From: Rhodococcus qingshengii JCM 15477
Lineage (GTDB): Bacteria; Actinomycetota; Actinomycetes; Mycobacteriales; Mycobacteriaceae
Assembly: GCF_023221595.1 (NCBI RefSeq)
Contig: NZ_CP096563.1
Span: forward strand, 5,141,001 to 5,205,000
Direction of reading: 5' to 3'
DNA length: 64,000 nucleotides
Both the position numbers and the translations under genes were made by a program. Under the pieces are notes generated by a model, which made no database searches, was not told where the DNA came from, and saw only the letters and a program-made list of their open reading frames with translations. Shown here in pieces: positions 36,521 through 45,425 of the stretch; the first letter of the stretch is position 1, and every line of letters begins with the position of its first letter.

Positions 36521-37294
36521 GTGTCTGACAAGCGCGGGACCGTATTGATCACCGGTGTCGGTCGGAGCAAGTCGATCGGAGCGGGCCTCGCATTGGGCCT
36601 TGCCGAGGATGGTTGGGATCTGGCTATCGGCTACTGGGAGCCTTACGACGAACGCGTCGGGTTCGGGCGCGGAGCGCACGATCCGCAAGACATTGCCGAG
36701 AAGTGTCGCGCACTCGGAAGCCGTGTCGACCTCGTTCCCGGAGATCTGGCCTCGCCCGACGTGGCCGATCAGCTCGTTGACGCTGCCGCAGCGCGGAACG
36801 ACCTCCGTGGGCTGGTGCTCTCACATTGCGAAAGCGTCGACAGCTCGATCCTCGATACCACCGTCGAGAGCTGGGAACGACATTTCGCCGTCAACACTCG
36901 CGCCTCCTGGCTGCTGATCAAAGCGTTCGCTGAACGGCTTCCGGAACAGCGCGACGTCAGTCAGGTGGCCGGGCGGATCATCGCACTCACCAGCGACCAT
37001 GCGGCCCACAATCTTCCGTACGGGGCCAGCAAGGGCGCTCTCGACCGCATCGTCATCGCCGCCGCAGTCGAACTTGGATCACGCGGCATACGAGCCAACG
37101 TCGTCAACCCAGGACCTATCGACACAGGATGGATGACACCCGAGATCAGACAGGCCACAACCCTCCAGACTCCTGCCGGCCGGCTGGGTACTCCCGGCGA
37201 CACTGCAAACCTCGTTCGGTTTCTGATGTCCGACGCCGGAGGCTGGATTACGGGACAACTCCTTCACTCCAACGGCGGATTCAGTACGAACTGA
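36521..37294 (+). CDS. SDR family oxidoreductase
   Basis: This 257-residue Rossmann-fold enzyme has a modified cofactor motif (TGVGRSKSIGAGLALGLAEDG), as in enoyl-ACP-reductase-like or unusual 3-ketoacyl reductases. The catalytic Tyr-x3-Lys is YGASK, with Ser/Thr in ALTSDH, and the C-terminus ends ITGQLLHSNGGF. Start GTG 36521 with GGAGG about 9 bases upstream. Substrate unknown. A tandem repeat lies in its promoter region. Confidence 0.85.
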   Translation: MSDKRGTVLITGVGRSKSIGAGLALGLAEDGWDLAIGYWEPYDERVGFGRGAHDPQDIAEKCRALGSRVDLVPGDLASPDVADQLVDAAAARNDLRGLVLSHCESVDSSILDTTVESWERHFAVNTRASWLLIKAFAERLPEQRDVSQVAGRIIALTSDHAAHNLPYGASKGALDRIVIAAAVELGSRGIRANVVNPGPIDTGWMTPEIRQATTLQTPAGRLGTPGDTANLVRFLMSDAGGWITGQLLHSNGGFSTN

Positions 37295-37312
37295 GCCTTG
37301 GCCGGACTCAGT

Positions 37313-37744
37313 TCAGGCTTTGTAGGTCGGTAGCGTCTGCCCGAGCCTCTTACCCATTTCGGCAGCCAAAGCCGCGAGCCCGCTGGCCGGACGCACCATG
37401 ACCTCGAAATCGACGATCTTGCCGTCCTCGTCGAATTCGACCATGTCGATTCCCTTGAGACTCTTGTCGCCGATGTTCGCACTGAATTCGAGCACGACCT
37501 GCCGACCGTTGGCTCCGGCGAACTGACGGTGGTACTCGAAGTTCTCGAACACCTGGATCACCGTATCGAGAATGAGCACAACGGCATCCGCGGACTGGTA
37601 CGGCTTGAATCCCGTGGGCGATCGGAACTGCGCGTCGGGCGCGACGATCGTCGGTAGCGCCGACAGATCGCCGGTTTCGATCATGGTGTGCCACAACTTC
37701 AGTGCAGCTTCGACTTTCGGTTCGAGCGTCAATTCCGTGCTCAT
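37313..37744 (-). CDS. SnoaL-like (NTF2 fold) protein
   Basis: This 143-residue NTF2-like protein begins with a helix (EAALKLWHTMIETGDLSALP) and the pocket strand FRSPTGFKPYQSADAV. SnoaL-type proteins are small isomerases, cyclases or binding proteins. Its ATG overlaps the stop of the alpha/beta hydrolase (ATGA), so the two probably act on related ligands. No catalytic residue can be assigned with confidence. Confidence 0.8.
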   Translation of the reverse strand: MSTELTLEPKVEAALKLWHTMIETGDLSALPTIVAPDAQFRSPTGFKPYQSADAVVLILDTVIQVFENFEYHRQFAGANGRQVVLEFSANIGDKSLKGIDMVEFDEDGKIVDFEVMVRPASGLAALAAEMGKRLGQTLPTYKA

Positions 37745-38664
37745 GCTTCTACCCTTCCCTCGACGTTACCTGCCGCTTGTTCTACCGGCACTTGACTTGC
37801 GACGGACCACGCACTCAACACAGTTCGCACCCCGGTCACGAGTTGCAACGGCTGATCGATCATGACGTGATGTCCGGCTTCGGGAATCTCCGCCACGATG
37901 GCCTCCGGCCCGAACAATCCGCGCATGTGCTCCATGAGTCGATCGGACACGATACCGTTCTCGGCTCGGAAATAGGCTGCGCGGCAACGTGGTTCACTGT
38001 CGAGAACATCTTCGGCGCCTACTCGGAGAAAGAAATTCGGATCGAACTTCCAGGACCAACCGCCCTCGACTTCCTCCATCGACGTGGCCGCCACATGGTC
38101 ACGCACCGCAGCCAGACCCGAATCCTGCGGCGGAACGAAGCGGAACCGGCCCATCGCGTCTTCCCTGGTGGGATAAACCTTCTTGGGGCCGAACGCATTC
38201 TGGCGTCGAGCTGCCTCCTCTTCGGGCGTACGCGCCTTGAGCGGAGAATCGATGATGACAACCCCGTCCAACAGTTCGCCATGCAGATGCGAGGCCACGA
38301 AAGAAACAATCCCACCCATACTGTGCCCCACCAGAATCGGCTTGCCGTCGATTCCCCCTGCCTCGGCCGCCGCCAGCACCTCGCGAGCCCACTGGGACAT
38401 CGCGTAGGCGTCGCGAGTGTGACTGTCGCCGTGGCCCGTCAAGTCGAGAGCGACGACGCGGCGCCCCTCGGCGAACTGCGGCGCAATGTGATCCCACCAG
38501 CGACTGTGGGCGGCGCCGCCGTGAATCAGCACGATTCCCGGCCCCGCCGGCCCCCAAGCCCGAAAGTGCACCGAGGCACCCTCGACCTCCACCGACCCCG
38601 TCTCGACCGGCGCTGCCAACGCCCGAGTGAACCAACCAGGCGCGTCTTCGACCACATTGCTCAT
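37741..38664 (-). CDS. Alpha/beta-fold hydrolase
   Basis: This hydrolase of 307 residues has oxyanion motif LIHGGAAHSRWW, nucleophile elbow GHSMGG and catalytic His in EAGHHVMIDQP. The start is ATG 38664, 6 bases after TATGTT (38676-38671), i.e. leaderless; the longer upstream ORF overlaps the divergent oxidoreductase and is rejected. It is followed by the coupled SnoaL-like gene. Substrate is probably a small ester or epoxide-like compound; not determinable. Confidence 0.85.
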   Translation of the reverse strand: MSNVVEDAPGWFTRALAAPVETGSVEVEGASVHFRAWGPAGPGIVLIHGGAAHSRWWDHIAPQFAEGRRVVALDLTGHGDSHTRDAYAMSQWAREVLAAAEAGGIDGKPILVGHSMGGIVSFVASHLHGELLDGVVIIDSPLKARTPEEEAARRQNAFGPKKVYPTREDAMGRFRFVPPQDSGLAAVRDHVAATSMEEVEGGWSWKFDPNFFLRVGAEDVLDSEPRCRAAYFRAENGIVSDRLMEHMRGLFGPEAIVAEIPEAGHHVMIDQPLQLVTGVRTVLSAWSVASQVPVEQAAGNVEGRVEA

Positions 38665-38775
38665 CGATCGAACATACATAGTCGTCAATCGGTTCATCCA
38701 ACTCTTCCCAGTTCGTGATCCATCACCTATATTGAATCCGGCCTCAAGTTCAATTCGTTTCGCCGAAGGGGAGAG

Positions 38776-39777
38776 ATGACCAACCGCCAAGTACGCCTCG
38801 CCGCCCGCCCGACAGGACTTCCCGACGCTTCCACCTGGGAATACGTCGATGCCGAGATCCCGTCCGCCGGACCGGGCGAGTTTGTCGTCAAGGTCGAATA
38901 CCTCTCCCTCGACCCCGCGATGCGCGGTTGGCTCAACGACGTCAAGTCGTACGTTCCGCCGGTCAAGCTCGGTTCCGTCATGCGCGCCCACGGCGTCGGA
39001 CGCATCACCGAATCACAGCACCCCGATTACCAGGTCGGGGACATCGTGGCCGGATCCTTCGGCGCTTCCGAGTACGGCGTTTCCGACGGTACAGACGTCA
39101 CTCGGGTCGACGAATCGATCGCTCCCCTACCGACCTGGCTCGGCGCTCTCGGTTTCCCCGGCGTCACTGCGTATTTCGGATTACTCGACGTCGGAAAGCT
39201 GAAAGACGGTGACACCGTCGTCGTGTCCGGTGCCGCGGGTGCGGTCGGCAGTCTGGTCGGCCAGATCGCAAAGCTTCACGGATGCAAGGTCATCGGCATC
39301 GCCGGCGGTCCGGAGAAGTGCGCGTGGCTCACCGAGGACCTCGGCTTCGATGTCGCCATCGACTACAAGAACGAATCCGTATACAAGGCGCTCAAGTCCA
39401 ACGCTCCCGACGGTATCGACGTGTACTTCGACAACGTCGGCGGAGAAATTCTCGACGCCGCTCTCTCCCGTCTGCGCCTCGGCGCTCGGGTGGTCATCTG
39501 CGGCGCCATCGCGGGCTACAACGCCACCGAACCTCAGCCAGGCCCTGCTCACTACCTGTCACTTCTCGTCAACCGCGCCACGATGGCCGGCTTCGTGGTC
39601 TTCGACTACCTCGACCGCTACGCAGAAGCACAAGAGCAGATCGGAAAGTGGATCGAGAGTGGCGAATTGACTGCTCGCGAGCACGTCGTCGACGGCGGTA
39701 TCGACGAGTTCGGCAACAGCCTCAATCTTCTCTTCGCCGGAGCGAACACCGGAAAGCTGGTCCTGAAGGTCAGCTGA
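38776..39777 (+). CDS. NADP-dependent MDR oxidoreductase (prostaglandin/alkenal reductase type)
   Basis: This is a zinc-free medium-chain reductase of 333 residues. LSLDPAMRGWLND is the family-typical N-terminal block, GAAGAVGSLVGQIAKLHGCKVIG the NADP-binding motif and IDVYFDNVGGEILDAAL the next signature. Family members reduce 2-alkenals, 2-alkenones or quinones using NADPH. ATG 38776 has AAGGGGAGAG upstream and a TATATT -10 box at about 38726. Divergent from the hydrolase; ends at a strong hairpin. Confidence 0.9.
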   Translation: MTNRQVRLAARPTGLPDASTWEYVDAEIPSAGPGEFVVKVEYLSLDPAMRGWLNDVKSYVPPVKLGSVMRAHGVGRITESQHPDYQVGDIVAGSFGASEYGVSDGTDVTRVDESIAPLPTWLGALGFPGVTAYFGLLDVGKLKDGDTVVVSGAAGAVGSLVGQIAKLHGCKVIGIAGGPEKCAWLTEDLGFDVAIDYKNESVYKALKSNAPDGIDVYFDNVGGEILDAALSRLRLGARVVICGAIAGYNATEPQPGPAHYLSLLVNRATMAGFVVFDYLDRYAEAQEQIGKWIESGELTAREHVVDGGIDEFGNSLNLLFAGANTGKLVLKVS

Positions 39778-39794
39778 GTCGGCCACACACGCAG

Positions 39795-39822
39795 ATCGGC
39801 CACCGGTATTCCGGTGGCCGAT
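39795..39822. terminator. Hairpin terminator between convergent genes
   Basis: A perfect 12-bp stem ATCGGCCACCGG / CCGGTGGCCGAT with a TATT loop lies between the convergent oxidoreductase and CoA-transferase. It could serve both directions. Confidence 0.8.
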
Positions 39823-39831
39823 TCGCTTGGG

Positions 39832-40980
39832 TCAACTGACTCCGGACGGAGTGGGAACGCTGTCCTCACCCAACCGCGGCGGGGCCGACCGATAGGTTGC
39901 CGGCGTACCGCTCATCCGAATCGGATTGGCTACCTGCCGAGTCGGTGCATCGCGACGCGGATCGTCGATGGACACCACCGGATCGAGATTCAGCCGTTCC
40001 GCCAGCGCTATCGCGTCGGCGATGTCGTTGAGAGGCCCACACGGAACACCTCGCTCGGTCAGTGCCTCGAACCACGAGTCCGCAGAGCACTTGGCCAATG
40101 CAGCAGTGACGGCGTCGAACAGTTCTTCTCGATGCGCAACCCTGTCGCTGTTGGACGCGAAACGCGCATCAGCGGCAAGTTCGGAAACTCCGAGAACCTC
40201 TGTCAACGAACTGAATTGCCGATCATTGCCGACCGCGAGGACCAGCGGACGGTCCGCGGTGTCGAATACCTCGTATGGTGCGATGCTCGGATGCCGGTTG
40301 CCCATTGCCTGCGGCACCACGCCCGCGGCCACGTAGCCGGACGACTGGTTGGCCAGTGCGGACAGCAACGAGGACAACAGATTGACCTCGACGTGCTGCC
40401 CTTCGCCTGTGCGATCGCGATGGCGCAGCGCTGCAAGGATTCCCACGCTGGCATGCAGGCCGGTGATGACGTCGACCACCGCGACACCGACCTTGGTGGG
40501 AGTCTTGGGATCGGGTCCGGTGATACTCATCAATCCGCCGACCGCCTGAATCAACAGGTCGTATCCCGGCAGAGAGTTGTTGCCACCGAAGCCGCTGATC
40601 GAGCAGTAGACCGCACGCGGATTCATTTCTCGGACAGCGTCGTAGCCCAGCCCCAGACGGTCCATCGTTCCCGGCAGGAAGTTCTGCACCACGACGTCCG
40701 CATTGCGAACCAGCTCGCGTGCACTCTCCAGATCCTCGCGCTCGCGCAGGTCCAGAGTGACCGACTTCTTGTTACGGTTCACCGACAGAAAGTAGCTCGA
40801 CTCGTCCCCCACCCACGGTGGGCCCCAGCTGCGAGTGTCGTCCCCGACACCCGGCCGCTCGATCTTGACGACCTCGGCACCCAGGTCGGCGAGAATCATC
40901 GTGGCGTACGGACCGGCGAGGACGCGGCCGAAATCAGCGATCACCAACCCGTCGAGCGCTCCGACAGCGTCTGCCGTCAC
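39832..40980 (-). CDS. CaiB/BaiF (family III) CoA-transferase
   Basis: This family III CoA-transferase of 382 residues has N-terminal GLVIADFGRVLAGPYATMILADLGAEVVKIE, the NKKSVTLDL block and the catalytic Asp region GYDLLIQAVGGLMS. Directly coupled to a glutaryl-CoA dehydrogenase (overlap of 4 bases), it is best explained as succinyl-CoA:glutarate CoA-transferase, activating glutarate. Regulation by the divergent LacI-type gene is likely. Confidence 0.88.
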   Translation of the reverse strand: MTADAVGALDGLVIADFGRVLAGPYATMILADLGAEVVKIERPGVGDDTRSWGPPWVGDESSYFLSVNRNKKSVTLDLREREDLESARELVRNADVVVQNFLPGTMDRLGLGYDAVREMNPRAVYCSISGFGGNNSLPGYDLLIQAVGGLMSITGPDPKTPTKVGVAVVDVITGLHASVGILAALRHRDRTGEGQHVEVNLLSSLLSALANQSSGYVAAGVVPQAMGNRHPSIAPYEVFDTADRPLVLAVGNDRQFSSLTEVLGVSELAADARFASNSDRVAHREELFDAVTAALAKCSADSWFEALTERGVPCGPLNDIADAIALAERLNLDPVVSIDDPRRDAPTRQVANPIRMSGTPATYRSAPPRLGEDSVPTPSGVS

Positions 40981-42149
40981 CGGAAAGCTTCTTCACCGGT
41001 GAGAGCGCGGCCGATCACGAGCTGGTGAACCTCGGACGTGCCCTCGTAGGTGAGAACGGATTCGAGGTTGTTGGCGTGCCGGATCACGGGGTACTCGAGC
41101 GTGATGCCGTTGGCGCCCAGAATGGTTCGGCATTCACGGGCGATCTTGATGGCCTCGCGGACATTGTTGAGCTTGCCGGTGCTGACCTGCTCGGGGCGAA
41201 CCGTCCCGGCGTCCTTGAGGCGCCCGAGGTGGATGGCGAGCAACTGCCCCTTGCCCAATTCGACTGCCATGTCGGCGATCTTGGCCTGGGTGATCTGATA
41301 CGCGGCGAGCGACTTGTCGAAGACCTTGCGATCACGTGCATATGAGATCGCAGTCTCGAGGCAGTCACGTGCTGCACCCATTGCCCCGAAGATGATGCCG
41401 AAGCGTGCCTCGTTGAGGCAGCCGAGCGGGCCGGACAGTCCGCGAGCCTTGGGCAGCATCGCCGAGGCAGGCAGACGCACGTCCTCGAGCACCAGTTCCG
41501 AGGTGACCGACGCCCGGAGCGACATCTTGTTCTTGATCTCGGGGGCGGAGAATCCCGGAGTGTCGGTGGGAACGACAAATCCGCGCACGCCGTCGTCGGT
41601 TCGAGCCCAGACCACGGCGACGTCCGCGATGGAGCCGTTGGTGATCCACATCTTGGTGCCGTTGAGGATCCAGTCGTCGCCGTCGCGCTTGGCGTTGGTT
41701 CGCATACCGCCGGGGTTGGATCCGAAATCGGGTTCCGTGAGACCGAAGCAGCCGATGGCTTCACCCGCCGCCATTCGCGGGAGCCATTCTTCCTTCTGCT
41801 CTTCACTTCCGTTGTGGTGGATCGCGAACATGGCGAGCGAGCCCTGGACCGAGACGAGGCTGCGAATGCCCGAATCGACAGCTTCGAGTTCCTGGCAGGC
41901 CAACCCGTACGCCGTGGCGCTCATCCCGGCACAGCCGTAGCCCTCGAGGTGCATGCCCAGTACGCCGAGCGCGCCCAGTTCCTTGGCCAGCTCACGAGCC
42001 GGCAGTGCTGCCGCTTCGAACCATTCACCTACGTGCGGGCGAATGCGATCGTCGACCATCTTGCGGACCGTGTCGCGGATCGCGATCTCCTCGGCGTCCA
42101 GCAGGGTGTCGATGGCAAAAAGCTCGGACAGGGACTGCGGCGTGGTCAC
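40977..42149 (-). CDS. gcdH: Glutaryl-CoA dehydrogenase-like acyl-CoA dehydrogenase
   Basis: This FAD enzyme of 390 residues is closest to GcdH, which oxidatively decarboxylates glutaryl-CoA to crotonyl-CoA (lysine, tryptophan and glutarate catabolism). Landmarks: CFGLTEPDFGSNPGGMRT, MWITNGSIADVAVVWAR, catalytic Glu in LTYEGTSEVHQL. Start GTG 42149 behind TGGAGG; the ATG at 42209 would lie inside the operator region. Coupled to the CoA-transferase and divergent from the LacI-type regulator. Confidence 0.88.
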   Translation of the reverse strand: MTTPQSLSELFAIDTLLDAEEIAIRDTVRKMVDDRIRPHVGEWFEAAALPARELAKELGALGVLGMHLEGYGCAGMSATAYGLACQELEAVDSGIRSLVSVQGSLAMFAIHHNGSEEQKEEWLPRMAAGEAIGCFGLTEPDFGSNPGGMRTNAKRDGDDWILNGTKMWITNGSIADVAVVWARTDDGVRGFVVPTDTPGFSAPEIKNKMSLRASVTSELVLEDVRLPASAMLPKARGLSGPLGCLNEARFGIIFGAMGAARDCLETAISYARDRKVFDKSLAAYQITQAKIADMAVELGKGQLLAIHLGRLKDAGTVRPEQVSTGKLNNVREAIKIARECRTILGANGITLEYPVIRHANNLESVLTYEGTSEVHQLVIGRALTGEEAFR

Positions 42150-42169
42150 GGGGCCTCCAGTGTTCTCGG

Positions 42170-42207
42170 GCGCAATCCTTTGCGAGAACGATTGCGCAAT
42201 CGTTTGC
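42170..42207. promoter_or_regulatory. LacI-type operator between gcdH and the regulator gene
   Basis: A perfect 16-bp palindrome ACGATTGCGCAATCGT (42188-42203) is partly repeated. GCGCAATCCTTTGC (42170-42183) and GCGCAATCGTTTGC (42194-42207) are direct repeats 24 bp apart with one difference. The central CG-containing dyad is what LacI-family repressors recognise. It sits between the gcdH start and a TAGAAT -10 box (42214-42219) for the regulator. Confidence 0.8.
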
Positions 42208-42308
42208 ATCGCCTAGAATAGAGCCCGGTTGCGCACCCGTCAATCCCCGAACTGCCGACCGACACCGAACCAACTCAGAACCGACGCAGACCAGGAGCCA
42301 CGACGCAG

Positions 42309-43379
42309 ATGACGCCCGATCCGTCGAACCGCAGCAACGGCCGTCCGCCGACGCTGCGCGAAATCGCCGACCAGGCCGGGGTCCACATCTCGACGGCGTC
42401 GCGGGTCCTCCGTCAGCCCGAGCCCGCCGACGGTTGGTCCGACTCCGCACTCCGAGTTCGTCAGGTTGCCGAGGAACTCGGTTACCAACCGAACCTGTGG
42501 GCGGCCAGCCTGCGTACCCGCAAGACCACCACTATCGGCGTCGTGATGCCGAGACTGACAGACGTTGTAGTGGCCACCATGTTCCAAGGCATCGAGGAAG
42601 CCGCCACCGCAGCCGGGTACTCCGTCTTGCTCTCCAGCCCGCCCGACGATCTGGAAGCGCAACGCAAAGCGGTCGAGTTCCTGGTGAGCCGACAGGTCGA
42701 CGGTCTCATGCTGAGCAGCATCCACCTGCCGGGTACCGATTTCGTCGACTCGCTCCCCCTGCGCTCACTGCCGATCCTGCTGCTGAACCGGCACATCGAC
42801 TCGGCGACGTCATCCGTCAACCGAAGCCTTCCCTTTGTCAGCGGCGACGACCGCCTCGGCGGCTACCTCGCGGGGAAGCATCTACTGGACTGCGGCTATC
42901 GCGATCTCGGAGTGATCGCGGGGCCGGATCACGCCAGCACGTCGCGGGAACGCGTCGCGGGTTTCCGCGATGCCCTGGCCGAAGCCGGTCTGGAACTGCC
43001 GCCGAACCGAATAGTGGCCTCCGAGTTCGAAGTTCAAGGGGGTGTCGATGCGGCTGCCACACTGCTCAGCGGGAACACGCGCCCTGACGCCGTTTTCACG
43101 GTGAGCGACACCATCGCGATCGGCGTACTCGGTGTGGCCCGTGATCTCGGGTTGAGCATTCCCGACGATCTTGCGTTGGTCGGCTACAACGACATTCCGG
43201 TTGTCTCCCAACTCCCGGTGCCCCTGACGACGGTCAGGTCCCCCGCCCGAAAGATCGGTGCGACCGGGCTCGAGCACCTACTCGCACTGATCTCCGGCAA
43301 GAACGTCGAATCCGTGAAGCTTCCCGTCGAACTGATCGCGCGAGCCTCCACCAGAAAGCCTGCCAGTCACAAACTCTGA
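42309..43379 (+). CDS. LacI family transcriptional regulator
   Basis: This regulator of 356 residues has an N-terminal helix-turn-helix and hinge (PTLREIADQAGVHISTASRVLRQ) and a periplasmic-binding-protein-like effector domain (TTIGVVMPRLTDVVVATMFQG, SGDDRLGGYLAGKHLL, LALVGYNDIP). It is divergent from gcdH/CoA-transferase across a palindromic operator, so it most likely represses them and itself, with glutarate or a CoA derivative as effector (inference). Effector loops cannot be read for specificity. Confidence 0.92.
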   Translation: MTPDPSNRSNGRPPTLREIADQAGVHISTASRVLRQPEPADGWSDSALRVRQVAEELGYQPNLWAASLRTRKTTTIGVVMPRLTDVVVATMFQGIEEAATAAGYSVLLSSPPDDLEAQRKAVEFLVSRQVDGLMLSSIHLPGTDFVDSLPLRSLPILLLNRHIDSATSSVNRSLPFVSGDDRLGGYLAGKHLLDCGYRDLGVIAGPDHASTSRERVAGFRDALAEAGLELPPNRIVASEFEVQGGVDAAATLLSGNTRPDAVFTVSDTIAIGVLGVARDLGLSIPDDLALVGYNDIPVVSQLPVPLTTVRSPARKIGATGLEHLLALISGKNVESVKLPVELIARASTRKPASHKL

Positions 43380-43383
43380 GCAG

Positions 43384-43935
43384 CTACCAGACCTGAGATT
43401 CGTCGATGCCCAACTGTCGCGCGTAACCGGAGTTGAGTGCGTCCCAGCCGTACTCGCGCGCCCGTTCACCCACGATCGGCCCGAAGGGCTCGCCTGCCAG
43501 AAGGGCATCGAGTACGTCGAAGCACAGATGCCACCCCGCAGCGAGCGCCGACGCCATCCCCTCGGCGCGCGACCTCTGCGTCAGCACGACGCGGGTACCG
43601 CCTTCGATCGGGGTCAGGTCCCACACCAATTCGTCCGGGCCCCACTCGTGTTCGAGCCGCCGAGTGGTCTCCACGACGTGAACGGTGACCGGCAGCGACA
43701 TTTCGGGGGCGCCGTCCTCGGTGAGCATGGTGATCACCGCATCACCGGTACGGCTCAGATTCCGATCGGCGGTGTACGGCGTCCATTGCGCCAACATCTC
43801 CGGGTCGGTGATCGCCTCCCACATCTTCTCGACGGAATACGGCAGCACCCGAGGAAAGCTGACGACTGTGTCGTCACCGTCGACGCTCACCGTGACGTCG
43901 GACAGGGCACTGGGCTGATACGGCTGGGCACTCAT
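43384..43935 (-). CDS. SRPBCC family protein (AHSA1-like)
   Basis: This 183-residue START/SRPBCC-fold protein has the typical VLPYSVEKMWEAITDPEMLAQW, then LEHEWGPDELVWDLTPIEGGTRVVLTQ and a C-terminal GWHLCFDVLDALLAGE. Such proteins bind hydrophobic ligands; the function is not specific. It ends the MBL-hydrolase-SRPBCC series, 50 bases after the hydrolase gene. Confidence 0.85.
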   Translation of the reverse strand: MSAQPYQPSALSDVTVSVDGDDTVVSFPRVLPYSVEKMWEAITDPEMLAQWTPYTADRNLSRTGDAVITMLTEDGAPEMSLPVTVHVVETTRRLEHEWGPDELVWDLTPIEGGTRVVLTQRSRAEGMASALAAGWHLCFDVLDALLAGEPFGPIVGERAREYGWDALNSGYARQLGIDESQVW

Positions 43936-43985
43936 GGTTCGATCTCACCAGGAACCACCGACACGGGCAACCGCCCGCTCGGCGT

Positions 43986-44645
43986 TCAGAACGCAAACAC
44001 CGCCGATGCGGCCGCGATTGTCTCCTCCACCACCGGAAATTTCACCACGGACAAGTCGTGTCGAGCTCCTTCGAACTCCACCAGACGCGTCGCGGCGGGA
44101 ATCAAGGCGAGTGCTGCCCGCATCTCCTCCGTTGTCGCGAACTCGTCCTTCGAACCGTGGACGACAACGGTCGGTGTGTTCAGTTCGGGCAGGTGTTCGG
44201 TTCTGAGCTTCTCGGGCTTCTTCGGTGGATGCAGTGGATAGGAGAGAAGGACCAGGCCGTCGACAAGTCCCGGGTTCTCCGCCGCAAGCATCGACGCCTG
44301 CCGACCGCCGTACGAATGTCCGCCGAGCAGAACGGGTCCGGGCACCGAGTAGTCCTTGCGAACAGCAGCAATCACCTCGGCAATGCCCGCGCGATCCTCC
44401 GCAGCACGCGACGGATGCGGAGGCCCCGAAGCTCGACGCACCCGAAACGCGAGATCGAAGCGCAGAACTTGCACTCCTGCCGCAGCAAAGCCGTCGGCAA
44501 CAGCACGCAACAGCACGGTGTCGCAGTTACTTCCTGCGCCGTGAGTCAGTGCAAGCGTGGCGACGGGCGACGCGAAGGACACAGAAGCAGGTCGATGAAG
44601 GAAACCGTGCACCGCACCTTCGTCGACCGTTTCGACAGTAGTCAT
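43986..44645 (-). CDS. Small alpha/beta hydrolase (dienelactone-hydrolase/KANL3-Tex30 like)
   Basis: This 219-residue hydrolase begins its core with ATLALTHGAGSNCDT (oxyanion loop). The nucleophile elbow is GGHSYGGRQAS and the acid/His end has VVHGSKDEFATTEE and EGARHDLSVVKF. The ATG overlaps the MBL-fold gene stop by ATGA. It is equivalent to small serine hydrolases of unknown substrate. Confidence 0.83.
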   Translation of the reverse strand: MTTVETVDEGAVHGFLHRPASVSFASPVATLALTHGAGSNCDTVLLRAVADGFAAAGVQVLRFDLAFRVRRASGPPHPSRAAEDRAGIAEVIAAVRKDYSVPGPVLLGGHSYGGRQASMLAAENPGLVDGLVLLSYPLHPPKKPEKLRTEHLPELNTPTVVVHGSKDEFATTEEMRAALALIPAATRLVEFEGARHDLSVVKFPVVEETIAAASAVFAF

Positions 44646-45406
44646 GGACGCATCCTTGTCCGACCCGCTCGGGCCTGTTCGACCGCGGCAGTCATGCTGC
44701 CCTCGTAAACCGGACCGTGTCCGGGAAACAGCACGCCGGCAGGTGCACCGGCGATATTGTCCAACGCCTGGTCGGTCGCTTCACGGTCATGATTGAAGGG
44801 GCACACCAGAAATTGTGGTCCGGCGACACTCGACGTCGCGTGTCCGGTCACCAGAGCGTCACCCGACGCGATCACTCCTGCGTCGGGAACAAGGTAAGCG
44901 CTGTGGCCGTCGGTATGCCCATGAGTGGGAATCGGCACGATCCGACCGGGAACGTCCAGCGCACCACCGGACGCAAAGGACTGTGCCCGAGGCAGTTCCG
45001 CACCTTTCAACGCGCCGACTCCGATCACGTCGCGAAGCCATTTCGGAGCACCTCGCCGCCACAACAGCAACGGAACTCCGGCCGGCGACAACTGTTGCAG
45101 ATACTCCCTCTTCGCATGCGGCACTTCCAACGGATCCATCAGGACCGGAACCTCGAGCCGAGTCACGATGTCCGCGATCCCACCGATGTGATCGATGTGC
45201 GCGTGAGTGACGAGAATTGCCCGAACATCCCCGAGCTGGTGACCGATCTGTTCGATCGAGCGTTCGACGTCGGTGCCGTTGGCCGGATATCCGCCGTCGA
45301 TCAAGGTCAGATCGGACCCCTCTTCGACCAGGACCCAATTGACGTGACCGCACCGAACCAGATGTGTGTTCTCGATCTGCGTGATCGACAGTGCCGCAGT
45401 AGTCAT
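44642..45406 (-). CDS. MBL-fold metallo-hydrolase
   Basis: This metallo-beta-lactamase-fold protein of 254 residues has the complete zinc motif HAHIDHIGG, then PTHGHTDGHSAY, GDALVTG and PGHGPVYEG. The start ATG 45406 lies only 19 bases from the divergent esterase start, so its promoter must lie at the edge of or inside that gene. Substrate unknown; coupled to an alpha/beta hydrolase, suggesting sequential ester or lactone hydrolysis. Confidence 0.87.
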   Translation of the reverse strand: MTTAALSITQIENTHLVRCGHVNWVLVEEGSDLTLIDGGYPANGTDVERSIEQIGHQLGDVRAILVTHAHIDHIGGIADIVTRLEVPVLMDPLEVPHAKREYLQQLSPAGVPLLLWRRGAPKWLRDVIGVGALKGAELPRAQSFASGGALDVPGRIVPIPTHGHTDGHSAYLVPDAGVIASGDALVTGHATSSVAGPQFLVCPFNHDREATDQALDNIAGAPAGVLFPGHGPVYEGSMTAAVEQARAGRTRMRP

Positions 45407-45412
45407 GCTTGG

Positions 45413-45418
45413 TAGTCT
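45413..45418 (+). promoter_or_regulatory. Promoter -10 for the esterase gene
   Basis: TAGTCT ends 7 bases before GTG 45426, predicting a leaderless transcript within the very short divergent gap. Confidence 0.5.
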
Positions 45419-45425
45419 GCGCCAC

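Noticed and set aside
38665..38991. An N-terminal extension of the alpha/beta hydrolase at 37741
   Set aside because: It overlaps the divergent reductase gene and its promoter and contains no recognisable domain.
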